A stretch of 64,000 nucleotides of DNA from Stromatinia cepivora (Eukaryota; Ascomycota; Leotiomycetes; Helotiales; Sclerotiniaceae), in assembly GCA_014898415.1 (NCBI GenBank), contig RCTD01000021.1, positions 558,001 through 622,000 of the forward strand, given 5' to 3'. This document shows positions 1-11,675 of the stretch, piece after piece (the stretch's first letter is position 1; every line of letters starts with the position of its first letter). The notes beneath the pieces are model-generated. The model was given only the letters and a program-made list of their open reading frames with translations. It was not told where the DNA came from and ran no database searches. The position numbers were made by a program, and so were the translations under genes.

Positions 1-248
1 TATCCCCCAACACCCCCCGCCCCAATCCTCCTCCTCTTCCCTTTCTTCCCTCCTTTCTCCGTATCATTTACAAACGTTCCTCGTCAGAACCTTCATACTC
101 CTCTCATCCCCATCTCCTCACCTTCCATCTACATCTATATCCATATTCACATTCACATTTCATTTCCCCTTCCCCTTCCCCTTCCCCTTCCCTTCCCTCA
201 ACACTTATAAATATTCCTTTACATCCACCTCCCTTCCCCTCCCTTCCC
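1..248. other. Pyrimidine-rich intergenic sequence at left edge
   Basis: Strongly C/T-biased non-coding DNA with runs of CCCTTCC-type repeats leading into the 9-bp minisatellite. No gene is supported here; open frames exist only because the composition excludes stop codons. Confidence 0.6.
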
Positions 249-455
249 CTCCTCATCCTCCTCATCCTCCTCATCCTCCTCATCCTCCTCATCCTCCTCA
301 TCCTCCTCATCCTCCTCATCCTCCTCATCCTCCTCATCCTCCTCATCCTCCTCATCCTCCTCATCCTCCTCATCCTCCTCATCCTCCTCATCCTCCTCAT
401 CCTCCTCATCCTCCTCATCCTCCTCATCCTCCTCATCCTCCTCATCCTCCTCATC
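249..455. repeat. 9-bp minisatellite (CCTCCTCAT)n
   Basis: About 23 near-perfect tandem copies of CCTCCTCAT. On the minus strand one frame reads Asp-Glu-Glu repeats inside a 101-codon open frame (219-524), another reads Met-Arg-Arg repeats. A repeat whose length is a multiple of three keeps all frames open, so this is no evidence of coding. I treat it as a simple-sequence tract in the region downstream of the AT-hook gene. Confidence 0.9.
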
Positions 456-1841
456 TCCCTCTTCTCTTTCCTCCACCCCTACTCCCTCCAAACCCATCAA
501 AACCCATTCCTTACATTTTTTCAATTACACTTTTCCATCGTTTTTTGTACCATTTACACACACATCATCTCATCTACACCACCTCACTTACATTTACATC
601 TATATAAAAAGTTATCAAATAAATGAAGAATAAAGAATATATTTAGTACATCACATATCACACAATACAGTCAATACGGGCCGGGCCGTGCGAGTCGGCG
701 CAGCACAAAACAGCACAAAACAAACAAACCAAACAAAAAAATAAACGAAAATCAAAAATGGTATCATCATTACTACTTTACTATATTCCCTTTCCCCTTT
801 CCCCTTCCCTCTTCCTTTTCCCTTCCCCTTTCCCCTCCGCTTTCCCCTCCCTTTCCTCTCCCCCATTCACCATTCACCACCTCCCATCCACCATCCAATC
901 CAATCCAATCCATTTCCTCCATGTCTTTCGATTCCATTCCCAACCTATGCTATCTAATGCTATCCTATTCTATTCCTATCCTATGATATCATTTCATACC
1001 ATACCATATCAAATCAAATCGATCCTCCCTCCCTGCCTGCATCATTTTCCGCCAATCCATTTCCCTTTCCCCCCTTCTCCAACCCCATCCATCCCATCAC
1101 CCACCCAACAAACCTTACCCCCTCCCCTCCCCCCCCCATCCAAAAATAATTAACCCCCCTTTAAATAAACTAAATGTAAAGTAAAGTAAAGTAACGTAAC
1201 GTAACGGAATGTAAAATAAAATAAAAAGAAGAAATGTACTTGTAATCCATTCACCATTCACCAATCACCACTCACTCCCACGAATCCAATCCAATGCCAT
1301 CCCATCAAATCCTATCCATCCCATTCACACGCTCATCCATTTCTTGAGATGGAATCTTAGTCTGCATCTTCATCTGCATCTGCATCTTATTCATCCACAT
1401 ACATACATACATACACCAAATACTTGATAAAAAGAAAATTCTTTTTCCCATTTCCTATTCCTATTTGCCATTGTCATTCACACCAATTTGCATCACACCA
1501 CATAAAATCGCACCCATTCAATTTATTCCACCCTCACATCACAAAGAATCATATGATTTAGTTTTCACCCTGGCTCCCAATAACAGTTATGAATTTTGAG
1601 ATCAGCTCCTTCAAAACACATCTCAATCTTTTCGCCGTGGTGTATCATTTCAAAGAAAAAGTCTGACGTGGACCCGATAATTCATCATGAAAAGTGTTGA
1701 TGAATCATTTCAAGTCGTTTGAGTGAGTGGTGAATAAATCAATCAGGAGAAGGCCCATTCCCCACTCCTCCATCATATTCATCAAAACCCATTGCTTCAA
1801 CGAGTAATCCATCATCGACTGGATGCACCTTAAATCACACT
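456..1841. other. Low-complexity intergenic region
   Basis: Pyrimidine-rich and short tandem-repeat DNA: CCCTTTCC tracts near 785-870, ATTCCATTCC-like repeats near 900-1000, GTAAA/GTAAC repeats near 1177-1206, and CATA repeats near 1399-1413. The last few hundred bases probably include the 3' UTR of the AT-hook gene. The plus-strand open frame at 758-1153 is made of this low-complexity sequence and is not considered a gene. Confidence 0.6.
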
Positions 1842-4800
1842 TCAACGATCTCTCCCCAACATTCCTTTCATCAACCTCTGTCTCATTTCCTCACCACCAT
1901 CAAAAGGCCCGGCACTACCACCAGCTCCATAACTTCCACTTCCTGCCCTATTAACTCTTAACAAATCATTCGCACCTCCATCAAACGCATTTCCCAATCC
2001 AGAACTCGTGCCATAAATACTATTTGTATTTGCATTACTTCTCGAACTACCACCTAGATTATTCATATTTGTTTGACCGTAGGGAGATGCGGAGGTATGG
2101 CCTAAAGTAGGAAGGTCGAGAGTAGGTAGGTCAATGTAGGAAGGGTCCGCGAATTGATTATAAGATTGTTGTTGATGAGTTGTTGGGGTAGAACGAGTAT
2201 AGGAGGAGGTTTGATTTAAAGCTGAGGATTTATAGTCAGGTTGAGAGTAGGATGGAGTTGTGGTAGCAAGAGAAGTTGTGCGGGGATTATAAGATGCTTC
2301 AGGTTGTGAATAAGTTGGTGAGGGATTTGCTAGAGATGATGAAGTTCGGTAGGAAGTATCGGCTTGAGAGAAAGAAGGTGATGGTTGAGCTATGTTGTGA
2401 GGACTAGCAGTTCGGTAGGCATTTTCTGCATGTGTGAATTGTGGTGAGGCTTGGCTCATGGTACCTGCTCGGTAGCTGTTACCCATCTGAGGTGATGGCT
2501 GATGAGCGCTATATCGTTGATTTGCTTGATTTGGATTCGAAGAATATTGTGAGACATAACTAGTAGCACCATGATTTGGGAAATAACTATTCGAAGCATT
2601 TCTCGAAACATTTTGCGTCATTTTTTGAGTCTGATCATCTCGTGAATGACTTTGTTGCGATGTTTGATGTTGCATTTGAACTTGCTGAGGTTGTTGAGAA
2701 GTTTGTTGGTTCATTTGTTGTGTGGTTGATTGAGGAATTGATGAAGATTTCTGATGTTGACGTCCCTGGGGTGTGATTGTTGGAGTAATACTTCGTCCAT
2801 TCTGTTGTCCAAGATCTTGAAATCGAGCATAATGTGCTTCCAGTCCATCAGCAGGTCGAGTTACAGGTGTACTCTGTTGTGATTGTTGAATATTTTGTTG
2901 TATGCTTTGTACTGAAGTGGCTGGGGAATCTGGAATAGAGCTTGGCGGTATAGGGGGTGTAGCATTACTAACGACCGAAGAACCAGTCTTCTTACCAGTA
3001 ACAGGACCATTAGCTCCAGGAACCTTTGGCTTTCGTTGTCGTTTTGGAGGTGGTGGAACAAGAGTTTCAACCATAGGAGGCACAGATTCCCACTGTACAG
3101 TGGATGTATCTTTTTGCACAAGGGGGCTTTCAGCTGGAGCAGGAAGAGGGCTGATGTTCTTAGATGTATGACTAGTTTGTGGTTGTGATCCTGAAATATT
3201 TTGAGATGAAGTCATCGAAGGGTTCTTAGGCTTATTAGGACCACGTTTCCGCTTTATACCACCAGCTGTAGGAGTGCCATTGTTTACGGGTGTCGGTTGA
3301 GTCGAATTGAAACTATCAGGACCTCCACCAGGTGCTTGCTCGTTCTGAAATGCTTCGATAACAGCACGTTCTTCTGGACTATATTGATCTGGCGGGAGAA
3401 TAGAAGAAGTATGACCTGTGTTCGAGTCTGCGTTCCAATGCTCTGCCGAGTATGTGAGTTGTGGCTGGCCACTCTTGTTGCTTATGTCTGTCATTGGGAC
3501 AATTGGTGATTCCTTCGCAGTACCAGGTTTCTCGGCTGTCATGTTTGCAACAGCAGCAGGTTGTTGAATGTGTTGTTCCGATGGACCTGGGTCTGATGTG
3601 GCAGCGTCAACATTATTCATTCCTCCCGTGCTCTCACTTCCAGTTTGTACCTCCTTGCCCTTATTTCGAGATCCTTTGGGTCTACCTCTCCTTCGTTTGC
3701 TTGTAGATTCGGTATCAGGAGCATGGTTCTCAATGTGTTGTTTGAGGGGGGTGGCGGGCCGCTCTGACTCGGCCTGAATAGGTCGACTGAAGATAGGACT
3801 TGCTGTTGACGCCGATGGAACTGCTGCTGCTGCAGGTATTGGTGGAGCTGCCATCGGGGGTGCAGTATTAACTAAAGCTACAGATTGAGGCAATCCCCAA
3901 GTTGGAGCTTGAACAGCAGGACCAAAACCAAATCCGTTTGCTGGCCCTGGAGGATCAGATGTACCATTCTCTGGACCTTTCGAATCTCTCGGTGGTCTTC
4001 CACGACCTCTTTTTCCTTTAGCAGAAGGTGGTTCCTGCATCTTCGGTACTGAAGGTTCTGGTGCTGATGAAAGATCGGGAAATATTTCTGCCAACCATCC
4101 TATAAACAATGCCCCAGTTTCTCTTGTATTCGCACTTTCAGGAAAGATACCATCTTCTGGTGGCGGTGCACCAGGTATACCACCAAAATATGCCACTGCT
4201 TTACAAACCTGATCGACGACCGTGACTGGATTGATGCTTCTCAACAATGTCAATAATCGCGCTTGTTCATATTTCGTCTCGTCCGGAGTTAGCGGCCTCG
4301 CACGTTGTTTGTGATCATCTCGTGAACCAAACGGAGATGCGCGATTCCCACCTTCATTTTTCGCCGCGTCGAGTCCTCTCTTCTTCGGAGGAGCATATTT
4401 TTCATTCGCAGCAGCTTTCGCACGCGAGGCGGTATTCTCACTTGTTCTTCTTGCAGCGGCATCACGTTCAGCTGCGGCATCTTTTCCCGGTGCCTCTTTC
4501 TTTCCTGGCGTACTGGCCGCCATATGCATAACACCAAAATTGCCCTTTTTATTATCGGTCTTGCCTTTCAGCTTAGATGGGACCGGATTACGAACTCTGC
4601 CGTCCTTATTTGGACCTAAAACACCGTCGAGTATCGGATTCGAATTCAATTCCACCAGCTCCAACGCGCCAAAGCCACCTCTGGGCGATGATGATGATTG
4701 ATCTTTCTGTGTTGTTTTCGCCGGCACAACGGTTGGTGTAATCTCGGTAGTATTTTGACCTGAGGTAGGGCGCGATGATTGTGCCATCGAATTATTGGTG

Positions 4801-4976
4801 GTGGATGTAATGTCGAGAGTGATTTTACTAACTAGATTCGCGTTGGGCGTCTGTATTTTAGAATGGAGCTCGGTCGCATTAACTGGATTGGTATCGACAA
4901 ATTGATTGATACGGAAATGCCCAAAATTGCCTTGACCTGTTATAACTGAAGAAAGGCTTGAAGACACTGTTGACAT
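1842..4976 (-). CDS. Large AT-hook-containing nuclear protein, 1044 aa
   Basis: A single uninterrupted 1044-codon frame starting at an ATG (complement of 4974-4976). Two good AT-hook cores are visible: GRGRP at about residues 320-332 and RRGRPKG at about 425-440. Further basic patches (KRKRGPNKPK near 574, KRQRKPK near 640) resemble degenerate hooks. Residues about 234-302 look like a folded segment (VVDQVCKAVAYFGGIPGAPP followed by GWLAEIFPDLS). The rest is low complexity, Gln/Ser/Pro-rich from about 700 on, with repeated SPQ/SPS-type motifs in the tail. AT-hooks bind the minor groove of AT-rich DNA, so a chromatin or transcription role in the nucleus is inferred. I do not recognise a named orthologue. 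Confidence 0.85.
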   Translation of the reverse strand: MSTVSSSLSSVITGQGNFGHFRINQFVDTNPVNATELHSKIQTPNANLVSKITLDITSTTNNSMAQSSRPTSGQNTTEITPTVVPAKTTQKDQSSSSPRGGFGALELVELNSNPILDGVLGPNKDGRVRNPVPSKLKGKTDNKKGNFGVMHMAASTPGKKEAPGKDAAAERDAAARRTSENTASRAKAAANEKYAPPKKRGLDAAKNEGGNRASPFGSRDDHKQRARPLTPDETKYEQARLLTLLRSINPVTVVDQVCKAVAYFGGIPGAPPPEDGIFPESANTRETGALFIGWLAEIFPDLSSAPEPSVPKMQEPPSAKGKRGRGRPPRDSKGPENGTSDPPGPANGFGFGPAVQAPTWGLPQSVALVNTAPPMAAPPIPAAAAVPSASTASPIFSRPIQAESERPATPLKQHIENHAPDTESTSKRRRGRPKGSRNKGKEVQTGSESTGGMNNVDAATSDPGPSEQHIQQPAAVANMTAEKPGTAKESPIVPMTDISNKSGQPQLTYSAEHWNADSNTGHTSSILPPDQYSPEERAVIEAFQNEQAPGGGPDSFNSTQPTPVNNGTPTAGGIKRKRGPNKPKNPSMTSSQNISGSQPQTSHTSKNISPLPAPAESPLVQKDTSTVQWESVPPMVETLVPPPPKRQRKPKVPGANGPVTGKKTGSSVVSNATPPIPPSSIPDSPATSVQSIQQNIQQSQQSTPVTRPADGLEAHYARFQDLGQQNGRSITPTITPQGRQHQKSSSIPQSTTQQMNQQTSQQPQQVQMQHQTSQQSHSRDDQTQKMTQNVSRNASNSYFPNHGATSYVSQYSSNPNQANQRYSAHQPSPQMGNSYRAGTMSQASPQFTHAENAYRTASPHNIAQPSPSFSQADTSYRTSSSLANPSPTYSQPEASYNPRTTSLATTTPSYSQPDYKSSALNQTSSYTRSTPTTHQQQSYNQFADPSYIDLPTLDLPTLGHTSASPYGQTNMNNLGGSSRSNANTNSIYGTSSGLGNAFDGGANDLLRVNRAGSGSYGAGGSAGPFDGGEEMRQRLMKGMLGRDR

Positions 4977-6326
4977 TATCGTGATTGAATTGAAGATGTT
5001 GTCGCCATGATATCTGTTTAGTTGTACAAGGAAATGGATTTTGAGTAGTAGATAGATTTCAGAGGCTGATTACTTTGGTTTAGTTTATTAGTTCTAGTTA
5101 GGTATTATTATGAACCACGGGATCGCGTCTAAATAAGCTATGGCCCCCTCAAAAAGGTGAATATTTACTAGGAAGGATGGATACAAGGCAAGACAAAAGA
5201 GAGAGTAATAAGAAAGTATATTTATTTACCCCATCATTTGAAACAATTAATGTGGAGTAAGAACAAAAGTATATCTTCATTTTTTTTATATCAAAACTAT
5301 TCAAGGGAATGTTAAGGCATTCATTCATTCATTCTTTATCAGTGTTTTTATTATTCCAAGTACATGTAGGAAGTATTCATTTATCTGTACGTCTTATCAT
5401 TCGATTTCCCTTTCCTCTCTCTATAAATATCCATAATAATTGGAGAACCACCTGTTGTTATGTATGTATGTCAGAGCTTACTAATATAACATATTATTTT
5501 GATACCTATGAAATGAAATGTTGGACCAACTGTTTGTATGTATATGTGTTATGAGAGAGAGATCGAGAGATTTATAAGATCTTACAATAGTTGAGTGGGA
5601 ATGGAGGAGATGGAAAGATTGGCCTTTTGTATTTAAATAGGCAGTAGACATATTAAATATATTTGATAAATAGAGAGAAATACCTAGATACTAGATAGAC
5701 AGTGATGAATAATTTGTTTGTTGATGGGTTATCTAAATAGATAAAAATACTAACAGTATTCAACAAATCAACAATCCAAAATCCAAAGGTAGTACAACAT
5801 AACTTACACAAACTATACCCCTCTAGGAACTAAAACCTCATCAGCCCCTCGTCATCTTCATCTCCATCTTCATCTCTCTCGTAAACAAATATTTCCATTA
5901 ATGAATAACTGATCTGGTTTTCAAAAGATCTTGATACCGGTAATGTTAAGTCAAGAGAATACAATACCTAGTATGAATTTTAGATACTCTCTAACATGAT
6001 ACGTTTCGATTAGATTTGGATTCAGATACCTATGAATGATATAGATATGATATACCTAATATATGTATTCTTACTTGTACACATCACAACAATATAATTC
6101 GCAAGAGATCTCTCCCCTAATATTAAAACCCGTTGGGTTTTTGGCTTCATTTCAACAAATGGTAGGTTGATATGAAATCATAAGAATCCATTCAACTAGG
6201 ATGACATTCCTGACCTTCTACCCCATCCAATCTATCCTGTTGTCCATCAACATCCCAATGCCATCTCCAATAATGATCGAATGAGAATTGCTACTCCTAT
6301 ACCACATCGTCATATCATACAGAACT
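4977..6326. other. Intergenic region between two minus-strand genes
   Basis: Upstream region of the AT-hook gene (near 4977-5200) and the 3' side of the nucleoporin gene (near 6327). AT-rich, with ATTC repeats near 5318-5335. No tRNA or convincing coding sequence; the open frame at 5309-5554 has no recognisable content. Confidence 0.55.
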
Positions 6327-9300
6327 CTATGGTTTGACGTTCCACAAATCCGTTGTCCATCCCTTTTCCTTCATTTTCTTGCTATTTTTCGGTGTCGTAC
6401 TCCTCTTACTTCTACTTGAGACGAGGAGAAGTTCTTTGCTTGCCGATGCAAGGGCGTTGACAAGTTCTGGCATCCTTCCGGTTTTGGAAAAGAGCTCTAA
6501 GAGATCAGAATTTTCATCCGCGATTATAGTAGACAATTCCATGGAAGTCATCAAGTAATCACGAGTCAACACAGCTCCAGCCATCTGTAATGTTGCGATC
6601 CAAGCAAGAATAGTCTCAGGAAGATAGGTTTCTCGTAGGCTTGAGAACTCGGGTTGTTCTAATAAAATATGTTAACACCTTTCCAAATGTGTAAATAAAA
6701 AATTGCTTACCTTGCAAGCTTGTTGTCAACCATCCATTAAACAATGGCTCCACACCAATATTTGCTACTAGAAGGTTTTGACCCAGACTCCGCTTCAAGG
6801 ACTTTTTCATTTCAATGTCATCATCCCTAAGGTAACATGTTAGCGACAAAACCCGACTCAGATATGATATCAAGTAACTCACTCTTGCATGAGATAGTAT
6901 ACACCCCATGCACTCTCCATGCGATCTAAAGTCAAGGCCAATGTCTCGAGTTCTCTGAAACTCTTCGCCTGCTCCACCATATACTTTTTTAGGTATCTCT
7001 TCTTATCTGCTGAACCATCAAGAACTTCAGTCAGATCTTCGTTCTCTTCCGACTCCAAACCCTGGAAATCAAGGCTTTCGCCTAATAATGCTCGAGTTTT
7101 ACTCAATGCGATTTCAGAACTCGGTATTCTTTGAGATAAGGTGAGAGCGGCAGGAAGATGTAGATTCCCTGATGAGTATTTAGCATTGAACAAGAAATCT
7201 AAGAATGGAAACTTACTATAAAACCGCTGATACAGCATTCTGCCAACCATGAATGTCTCAGACCAAAGTCCATCTACAAGTAGATACCACTCTAAACTTC
7301 TGATGAGTAAAAGATCAATCCTATCAAGGGTCTCGGAGTCCTGTCCTATAAAATCCTTCTTTATCTTTTTGCCTCCCTTGCCATCATCTATCAGAACCTG
7401 AAACTCTTTGGGCGATGGGTAACCTTTAGCTCCATCAGGATGATCCGAAAGAAGAAATCTTGACTGGTAGTTGACGAACTGTTGAACATCCAATCCTAGC
7501 TCCCTCATTAATCTAATTTGGGTGACTCGTTGTTCATGATCTGTGATATCAATCAGAGTGCGACTAAGTGTGGCGTATCTTCTTGCTCCAGAGAGTTGAG
7601 AACAATATAGAGGTATTAGTTCCCCTTTATTTGCGAGACGTAGGAAACTGATGTATGCCACAATCACATTCTCGATGACCAACTCTTTGAGTATACCACC
7701 AAAATCTAACCCAAGACCTCTAAAGATGAGTATAGCATGAGTAAAAACTCGCAAACTATCGTGATCACCCAAATTGACGTAATTAGTAATGTCTTGATCT
7801 TTGGGTTGCTCATCCGTACGGGGTATCAAGTTCGAGGTGGTTTCTGCGTTCGCAAATTTTGACAATGCCAACCCTTGTTGATAAATGAAGTCCGCAAATT
7901 GTTCTCCAATCAACACACCCTGAAGCATTTTCATTGGTTGTGAGCTTTCTTCTGCCGTCCGAGCATCTGTTTTTAAGCTTTCTACAAGTCGTTTCCCCGC
8001 TATCGCATTATCGCCATGAAGGACAACAGCATCAAGTGTCCCAAAGGCCAGAGTTCCATTCATTAATATTTGAGGTCCTGATTGGATGTAATTATCGAAT
8101 TGTGTCCTCAACAAGGCATTGTAATGTGTGAAAATCAAGTCATCCCATGATTGACACACAGGTTCGACACTCGAGATGTCGCCAGAGAGAATACCATATA
8201 CTGCTCGTTCGTATTCATCATTTCCACCCTTTCGAGCGAGTGCAAAACACATGCGTCTCCAGAGAGCTCCAGATGCAATATCCCCTTCCTCTTCATCTTC
8301 AAATGGCTTATCATCCGGTAAACCTGACATGCTGACTGCTCTCCATACTTCAGTTCGGTCCATACACCATTCTCTAATTTCAGCTGGGCTTCTTCCTCGA
8401 CGAAGCATCTGATAGCATCCCAACCAAATAGCTCGCTCAAAGTATTCGTCCTGTTTTTCCAGCTTTCGGCCTTGACGGGTCACTGCATCGGGATCAAGCT
8501 GAGTGACCAGAGGCTCGGTTTTAGACGCGTTCCACATTATTTTCTGAATCTCTTGAGAATTAGGATCGAGAGTTCGAGGCCAAGAATGCTGGTTTTTCTG
8601 GAGCTTGATAGCAGCTTTAGTGTGCAACCAACCATGTGCGATAATATCTCCCCTTTCGGCATTTTGTTGTAAATCTTGAACTAGAACATCGATTTCGTCT
8701 CCTGATTCCTCCGCCGTATTCTGAAGCCATCGGAGCACAGTTTTTCGTTCCAGTGCTAGATTATCAATCTGTAGGAAACGATCCCAAGCCTCTCGTTCAC
8801 TCGTATACTGGTTTATAGGATTCTGTCGAGATTCGAACTCTTTTCCAGTATTTGGTTCGGGAAATCGTAGATGTGCCAACCTTTTCAGCAAGTCCCAAGT
8901 TTGCGCCTCTTGCTCCCAACGAATTAAATCCTTCACGGTCGTCCTGGAATTTGTAATAAATTGATCCTCCTCATCCGAGTTTTCCATATCCATCTCGTCA
9001 GTATCTTGTGCGATTTTGAAACCTCTCATCTTTTTCCTCCAACTCAAACCCTCCATTTTTCGGCGTTCGGATTCATGGCGATCTCGTAATTGATCTAGTG
9101 TGTCGAGAGCAGTTTTGTGATACAGTTCAATTAAATCGAACGCCATCTCTCGTCTCTCATCTCCATCTGCCACCCTCAAAGGATTATATCCATCTAGAAA
9201 TTCCGCAAACTTCTCAACCTCATTTCCAACTCGATTCGCAGCATCTTGAAGGGGGTATAAGACGGCTTCAGTTTCTCCTGGACTTTCTATCATGGCTGAC

Positions 9301-9496
9301 TTTTTATATCCAACTATCACCCAGAGAAATTAGTAAGTGCAAAGCGCACAGTAATCATAACAATCACCAAGCATCACTGACTTTGATCTTGCTCTTCACC
9401 ATAGCGCGACATCCCATCATAAGAAGAAGGGTCTTCGGAAAGTTCTCTTTCAAATCTTGATTCCGGCTGCGCGTAAGGGTTAGCATTCTTGAACAT
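6327..9496 (-). CDS. NUP84: Nuclear pore complex protein Nup84/Nup107, 997 aa, 4 coding exons
   Basis: Structural nucleoporin of the Y-complex (Nup107-160/Nup84 complex) of the nuclear pore scaffold. Coding exons on the minus strand are 9496-9382, 9313-6883, 6826-6711 and 6658-6327. Introns have GTCAGT..TAG, GTGAGT..TAG and GTAAGC..TAG ends, and the exons sum to 998 codons in frame. The first exon begins MFKNANPYAQPESRF. The long exon carries the Nup84/Nup107 alpha-helical domain, with motifs such as DLIRWEQEAQTWDLLKRLAH in the N-terminal third and EIREWCMDRTEVWRA mid-protein. The C-terminal end (GWTTDLWNVKP) is reached only after splicing. The length fits fungal Nup84/107, which is longer than yeast Nup84 (about 730 aa). 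An ATG at 9293 is an alternative start if exon 1 is untranslated. The 5' splice model is inference; the family call is strong. Confidence 0.9.
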
Positions 9497-10311
9497 TCTA
9501 TATTACATTCCAATGAAACTTACAGTTATTAATTGCCAACTCCCTTCTCGGAAATTCTAGAATGGAAACCACAAATCAGTTTCAATATCCGTAGAATTCG
9601 GTATTCATATTTACCTGAGACTTTGGTACATTCAATCCATTTGTATGATTGTTCATTACGGAACCGCGCATTGATATGGGCGCCATATTCTTTTAATGCG
9701 GTACTTGTAAAAGGAAGGAATCAAAGAAGTAGTAGGTAAGGTACAATTTATTCAATGTTGACATTGCTTGGACCATTGATCAAATCCTCAAATTGAAGCT
9801 TCGGCCTTGGGAACTTTTAGGCAGGTGCGTCCTGAAATGTCAGGGATTATAATTTTTAGTCACAATTTTAGCGTGATATTCAATTTAACGCTAAGGAATC
9901 TTCTATTTAAGAAATTTCCTCTTTGCAAAATTTAGAAGATTTTTCTTCACAAATGTCTTAACCGCCCTTCTAATTAGAGTCTCGAATCAAGCCTTCAATG
10001 TTTGGTTAGGTCCATAGGGATCTCTTTGCGCGCTCATGATCGGCCATATTAACGACTCTTCCTGTTTCCGTTACCTGACCTTTTCGAAGGTGTGAAGGAT
10101 GGCAGTAAACTTGGAGAGTTACATCTTTTCGTAAGCTCAACTGTAGATTTTGATTATGCGTATGGTACATTCGGTTAATCAATGTGCTTGTGAATGACTG
10201 GCAATGGTGATGTTACATTTGTGATATCAGCTATGGAAGTTTTCGTACAAATGGGTGGATGTGAAGAGCCTTCAGCCTTCATGGCCATTTCGAAGGGCGC
10301 CGTATTTATCA
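9497..10311. other. Intergenic: nucleoporin promoter and CMC4 3' region
   Basis: Contains the region upstream of the nucleoporin gene and the 3' flank of CMC4. No supported coding sequence. Short open frames (9533-9739 and the minus frame over 10175-10375) lack family resemblance, and the latter partly overlaps the CMC4 last exon in another frame. Confidence 0.5.
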
Positions 10312-10747
10312 TCATGACTGCTTCTCTTCTGATCTCTGCTTCATCTTCAATCTCAATAGATTTGCCTTGGGACAAGAGACAGTCTTTGCATCATCACCAT
10401 TCTTCTCATAAAAGGCATTACAGCAATCATATAAAGCATCAACCTGTGATCTACACTTTTCTTCATTGTAATTGTTCTTCGCCAGACAATCTGAAGTGTA
10501 ACCATCAGTCAAGTTTCCAGTCAATTTTAAGAGAAAGATGCTGACCTTGAATAGCACACTTAATTCGGTATTGTCAGCTTTGAATGTATTATGTATTTAG
10601 AAAAAGCAAAGTCAAATGGTGTAACATACAGCTTTAGAATGGCAAGGTTGTTCTGTACTTATAGTTATATCATTTTTGGGTGGCTAAAATTCCAAATCCA
10701 TCAGTATCAACTTCAAAAAAGTAATGTGATAGAAAAGGTCACACCAT
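10312..10747 (-). CDS. CMC4: CMC4-like twin Cx9C mitochondrial protein, 82 aa, 4 exons
   Basis: Small twin-Cx9C protein of the mitochondrial intermembrane space, resembling yeast Cmc4 (73 aa) through its ending KMKQR. Such proteins are imported and oxidised by the Mia40 relay. Proposed exons on the minus strand: 10747-10745 (ATG only), 10683-10630 (54 nt), 10558-10546 (13 nt), 10490-10312 (179 nt), 83 codons in frame. Spliced, the cysteines fall as C15-x9-C25 and C36-x9-C46, the expected spacing, with extra cysteines at 20, 47 and 63. The spacing appears only after joining the 13-nt exon, which supports that microexon. The ATG-only first exon (ATG|GTGTGA donor) is the weakest part. It is divergent from SUMO across about 530 bp. 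Confidence 0.8.
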
Positions 10748-11276
10748 ATTCAATCGGCCTTCCAACAAATGAACATCCGAATCCGAATTCTTTTCTTTTG
10801 AGTGAATGTGTCGAAATATCTTTGATTCAGATATGATATAGCTGTAGGACAATCTCTTTCAAACAAATAGATATGGGTTATAGTAAATTCTATAGTTCTC
10901 TAAGAATCTTTTTATATCCAAGAGGCTACAATGTACTTGTCGAACACCAATCAGAACCCCTCTATACTTCTCTTTCCTTTTGTGGTACTAATCTTAGCGT
11001 CATCAGCCAGAGCGTGAATTTGACTTCTGCTCCTCATAATTCTTAACCACTCCGGTTCTTCACAAACCTTCTTAACCCTTCAACTCACACAACCTATAAC
11101 TTTTCCAGACACTCTCAAAAGTAGACCCACTACTTGAAATCCACTTCTGTAAGTTTAATAGCTATATCATAATCCTCTTTATCTCACAAACTAATTAATC
11201 CATTACCTTCAGCCTCGAATTCACAAGTACCCCACGAAATTCATCAATCCATTTCCCAAATAACATCAATTTCAAA
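10748..11276. promoter_or_regulatory. Shared divergent promoter region, CMC4 (-) / SUMO (+)
   Basis: A 529-bp spacer between the CMC4 start and the SUMO start, transcribed outwards on both sides. The SUMO side has C/T-rich stretches (near 11040-11110) typical of fungal housekeeping promoters and a CAAAATG start context. No specific transcription-factor site is claimed. Confidence 0.5.
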
Positions 11277-11675
11277 ATGTCCGACAATGAAGGTGGCCCA
11301 GCTGGCGAGAAGCCCGAAGCCCCTGTCTCCGAGCACTTGAACATCAAGGTCACCGATAACAACAATGAAGTCTTCTTCAAAATTAAGCGCTCAACTCAGT
11401 TGAAGAAGTTGATGGATGCTTTCTGCGAAAGACAAGGCAAGGCACCAAACTCTGTTCGATTCCTTTTTGATGGTAGTCGTGTTCAAGCTACAGATAGCCC
11501 GGATAAGGTATGTTATCATTTTTATATTTTATGAAGTGTTGGACTTTTTTATTCGATGACAGATATTCTTGCGCCACTGTGTCGCATCACTTTTTACTAA
11601 CACATTTCACTTCAGTTGGATATGCAGGATGGTGACACTCTTGAGGTTCATCAAGAGCAAATCGGTGGCCAATAA
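11277..11675 (+). CDS. SMT3: SUMO precursor (Smt3/SumO), 96 aa, 2 exons
   Basis: Small ubiquitin-like modifier precursor, conjugated to lysines of nuclear proteins by the E1 (Aos1/Uba2) and Ubc9. Exon 1 is 11277-11507 and exon 2 is 11616-11675; the 108-bp intron has GTATGT..CAG ends, giving 97 codons with stop. The N-terminus is a short flexible acidic tail, then the beta-grasp fold starts at HLNIKVTDNNNEVFFKIKR and continues with LMDAFCERQGK and RFLFDGSRV. The C-terminus is EQIGGQ: Gly94-Gly95 is the conjugation site and only one residue (Gln96) has to be removed by the Ulp protease. ATG lies in a CAAAATGTC context. Length and motifs are typical. Confidence 0.96.

Noticed and set aside
758..1153. 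131-codon plus-strand open frame and the minus frames at 104-524
   Set aside because: Made of pyrimidine-rich low-complexity or minisatellite sequence; stop codons are excluded by composition rather than selection.
2576..4537. Several short frames on the plus strand and alternative minus frames within 1842-4976
   Set aside because: All lie inside the uninterrupted 1044-codon AT-hook gene and have no independent support.
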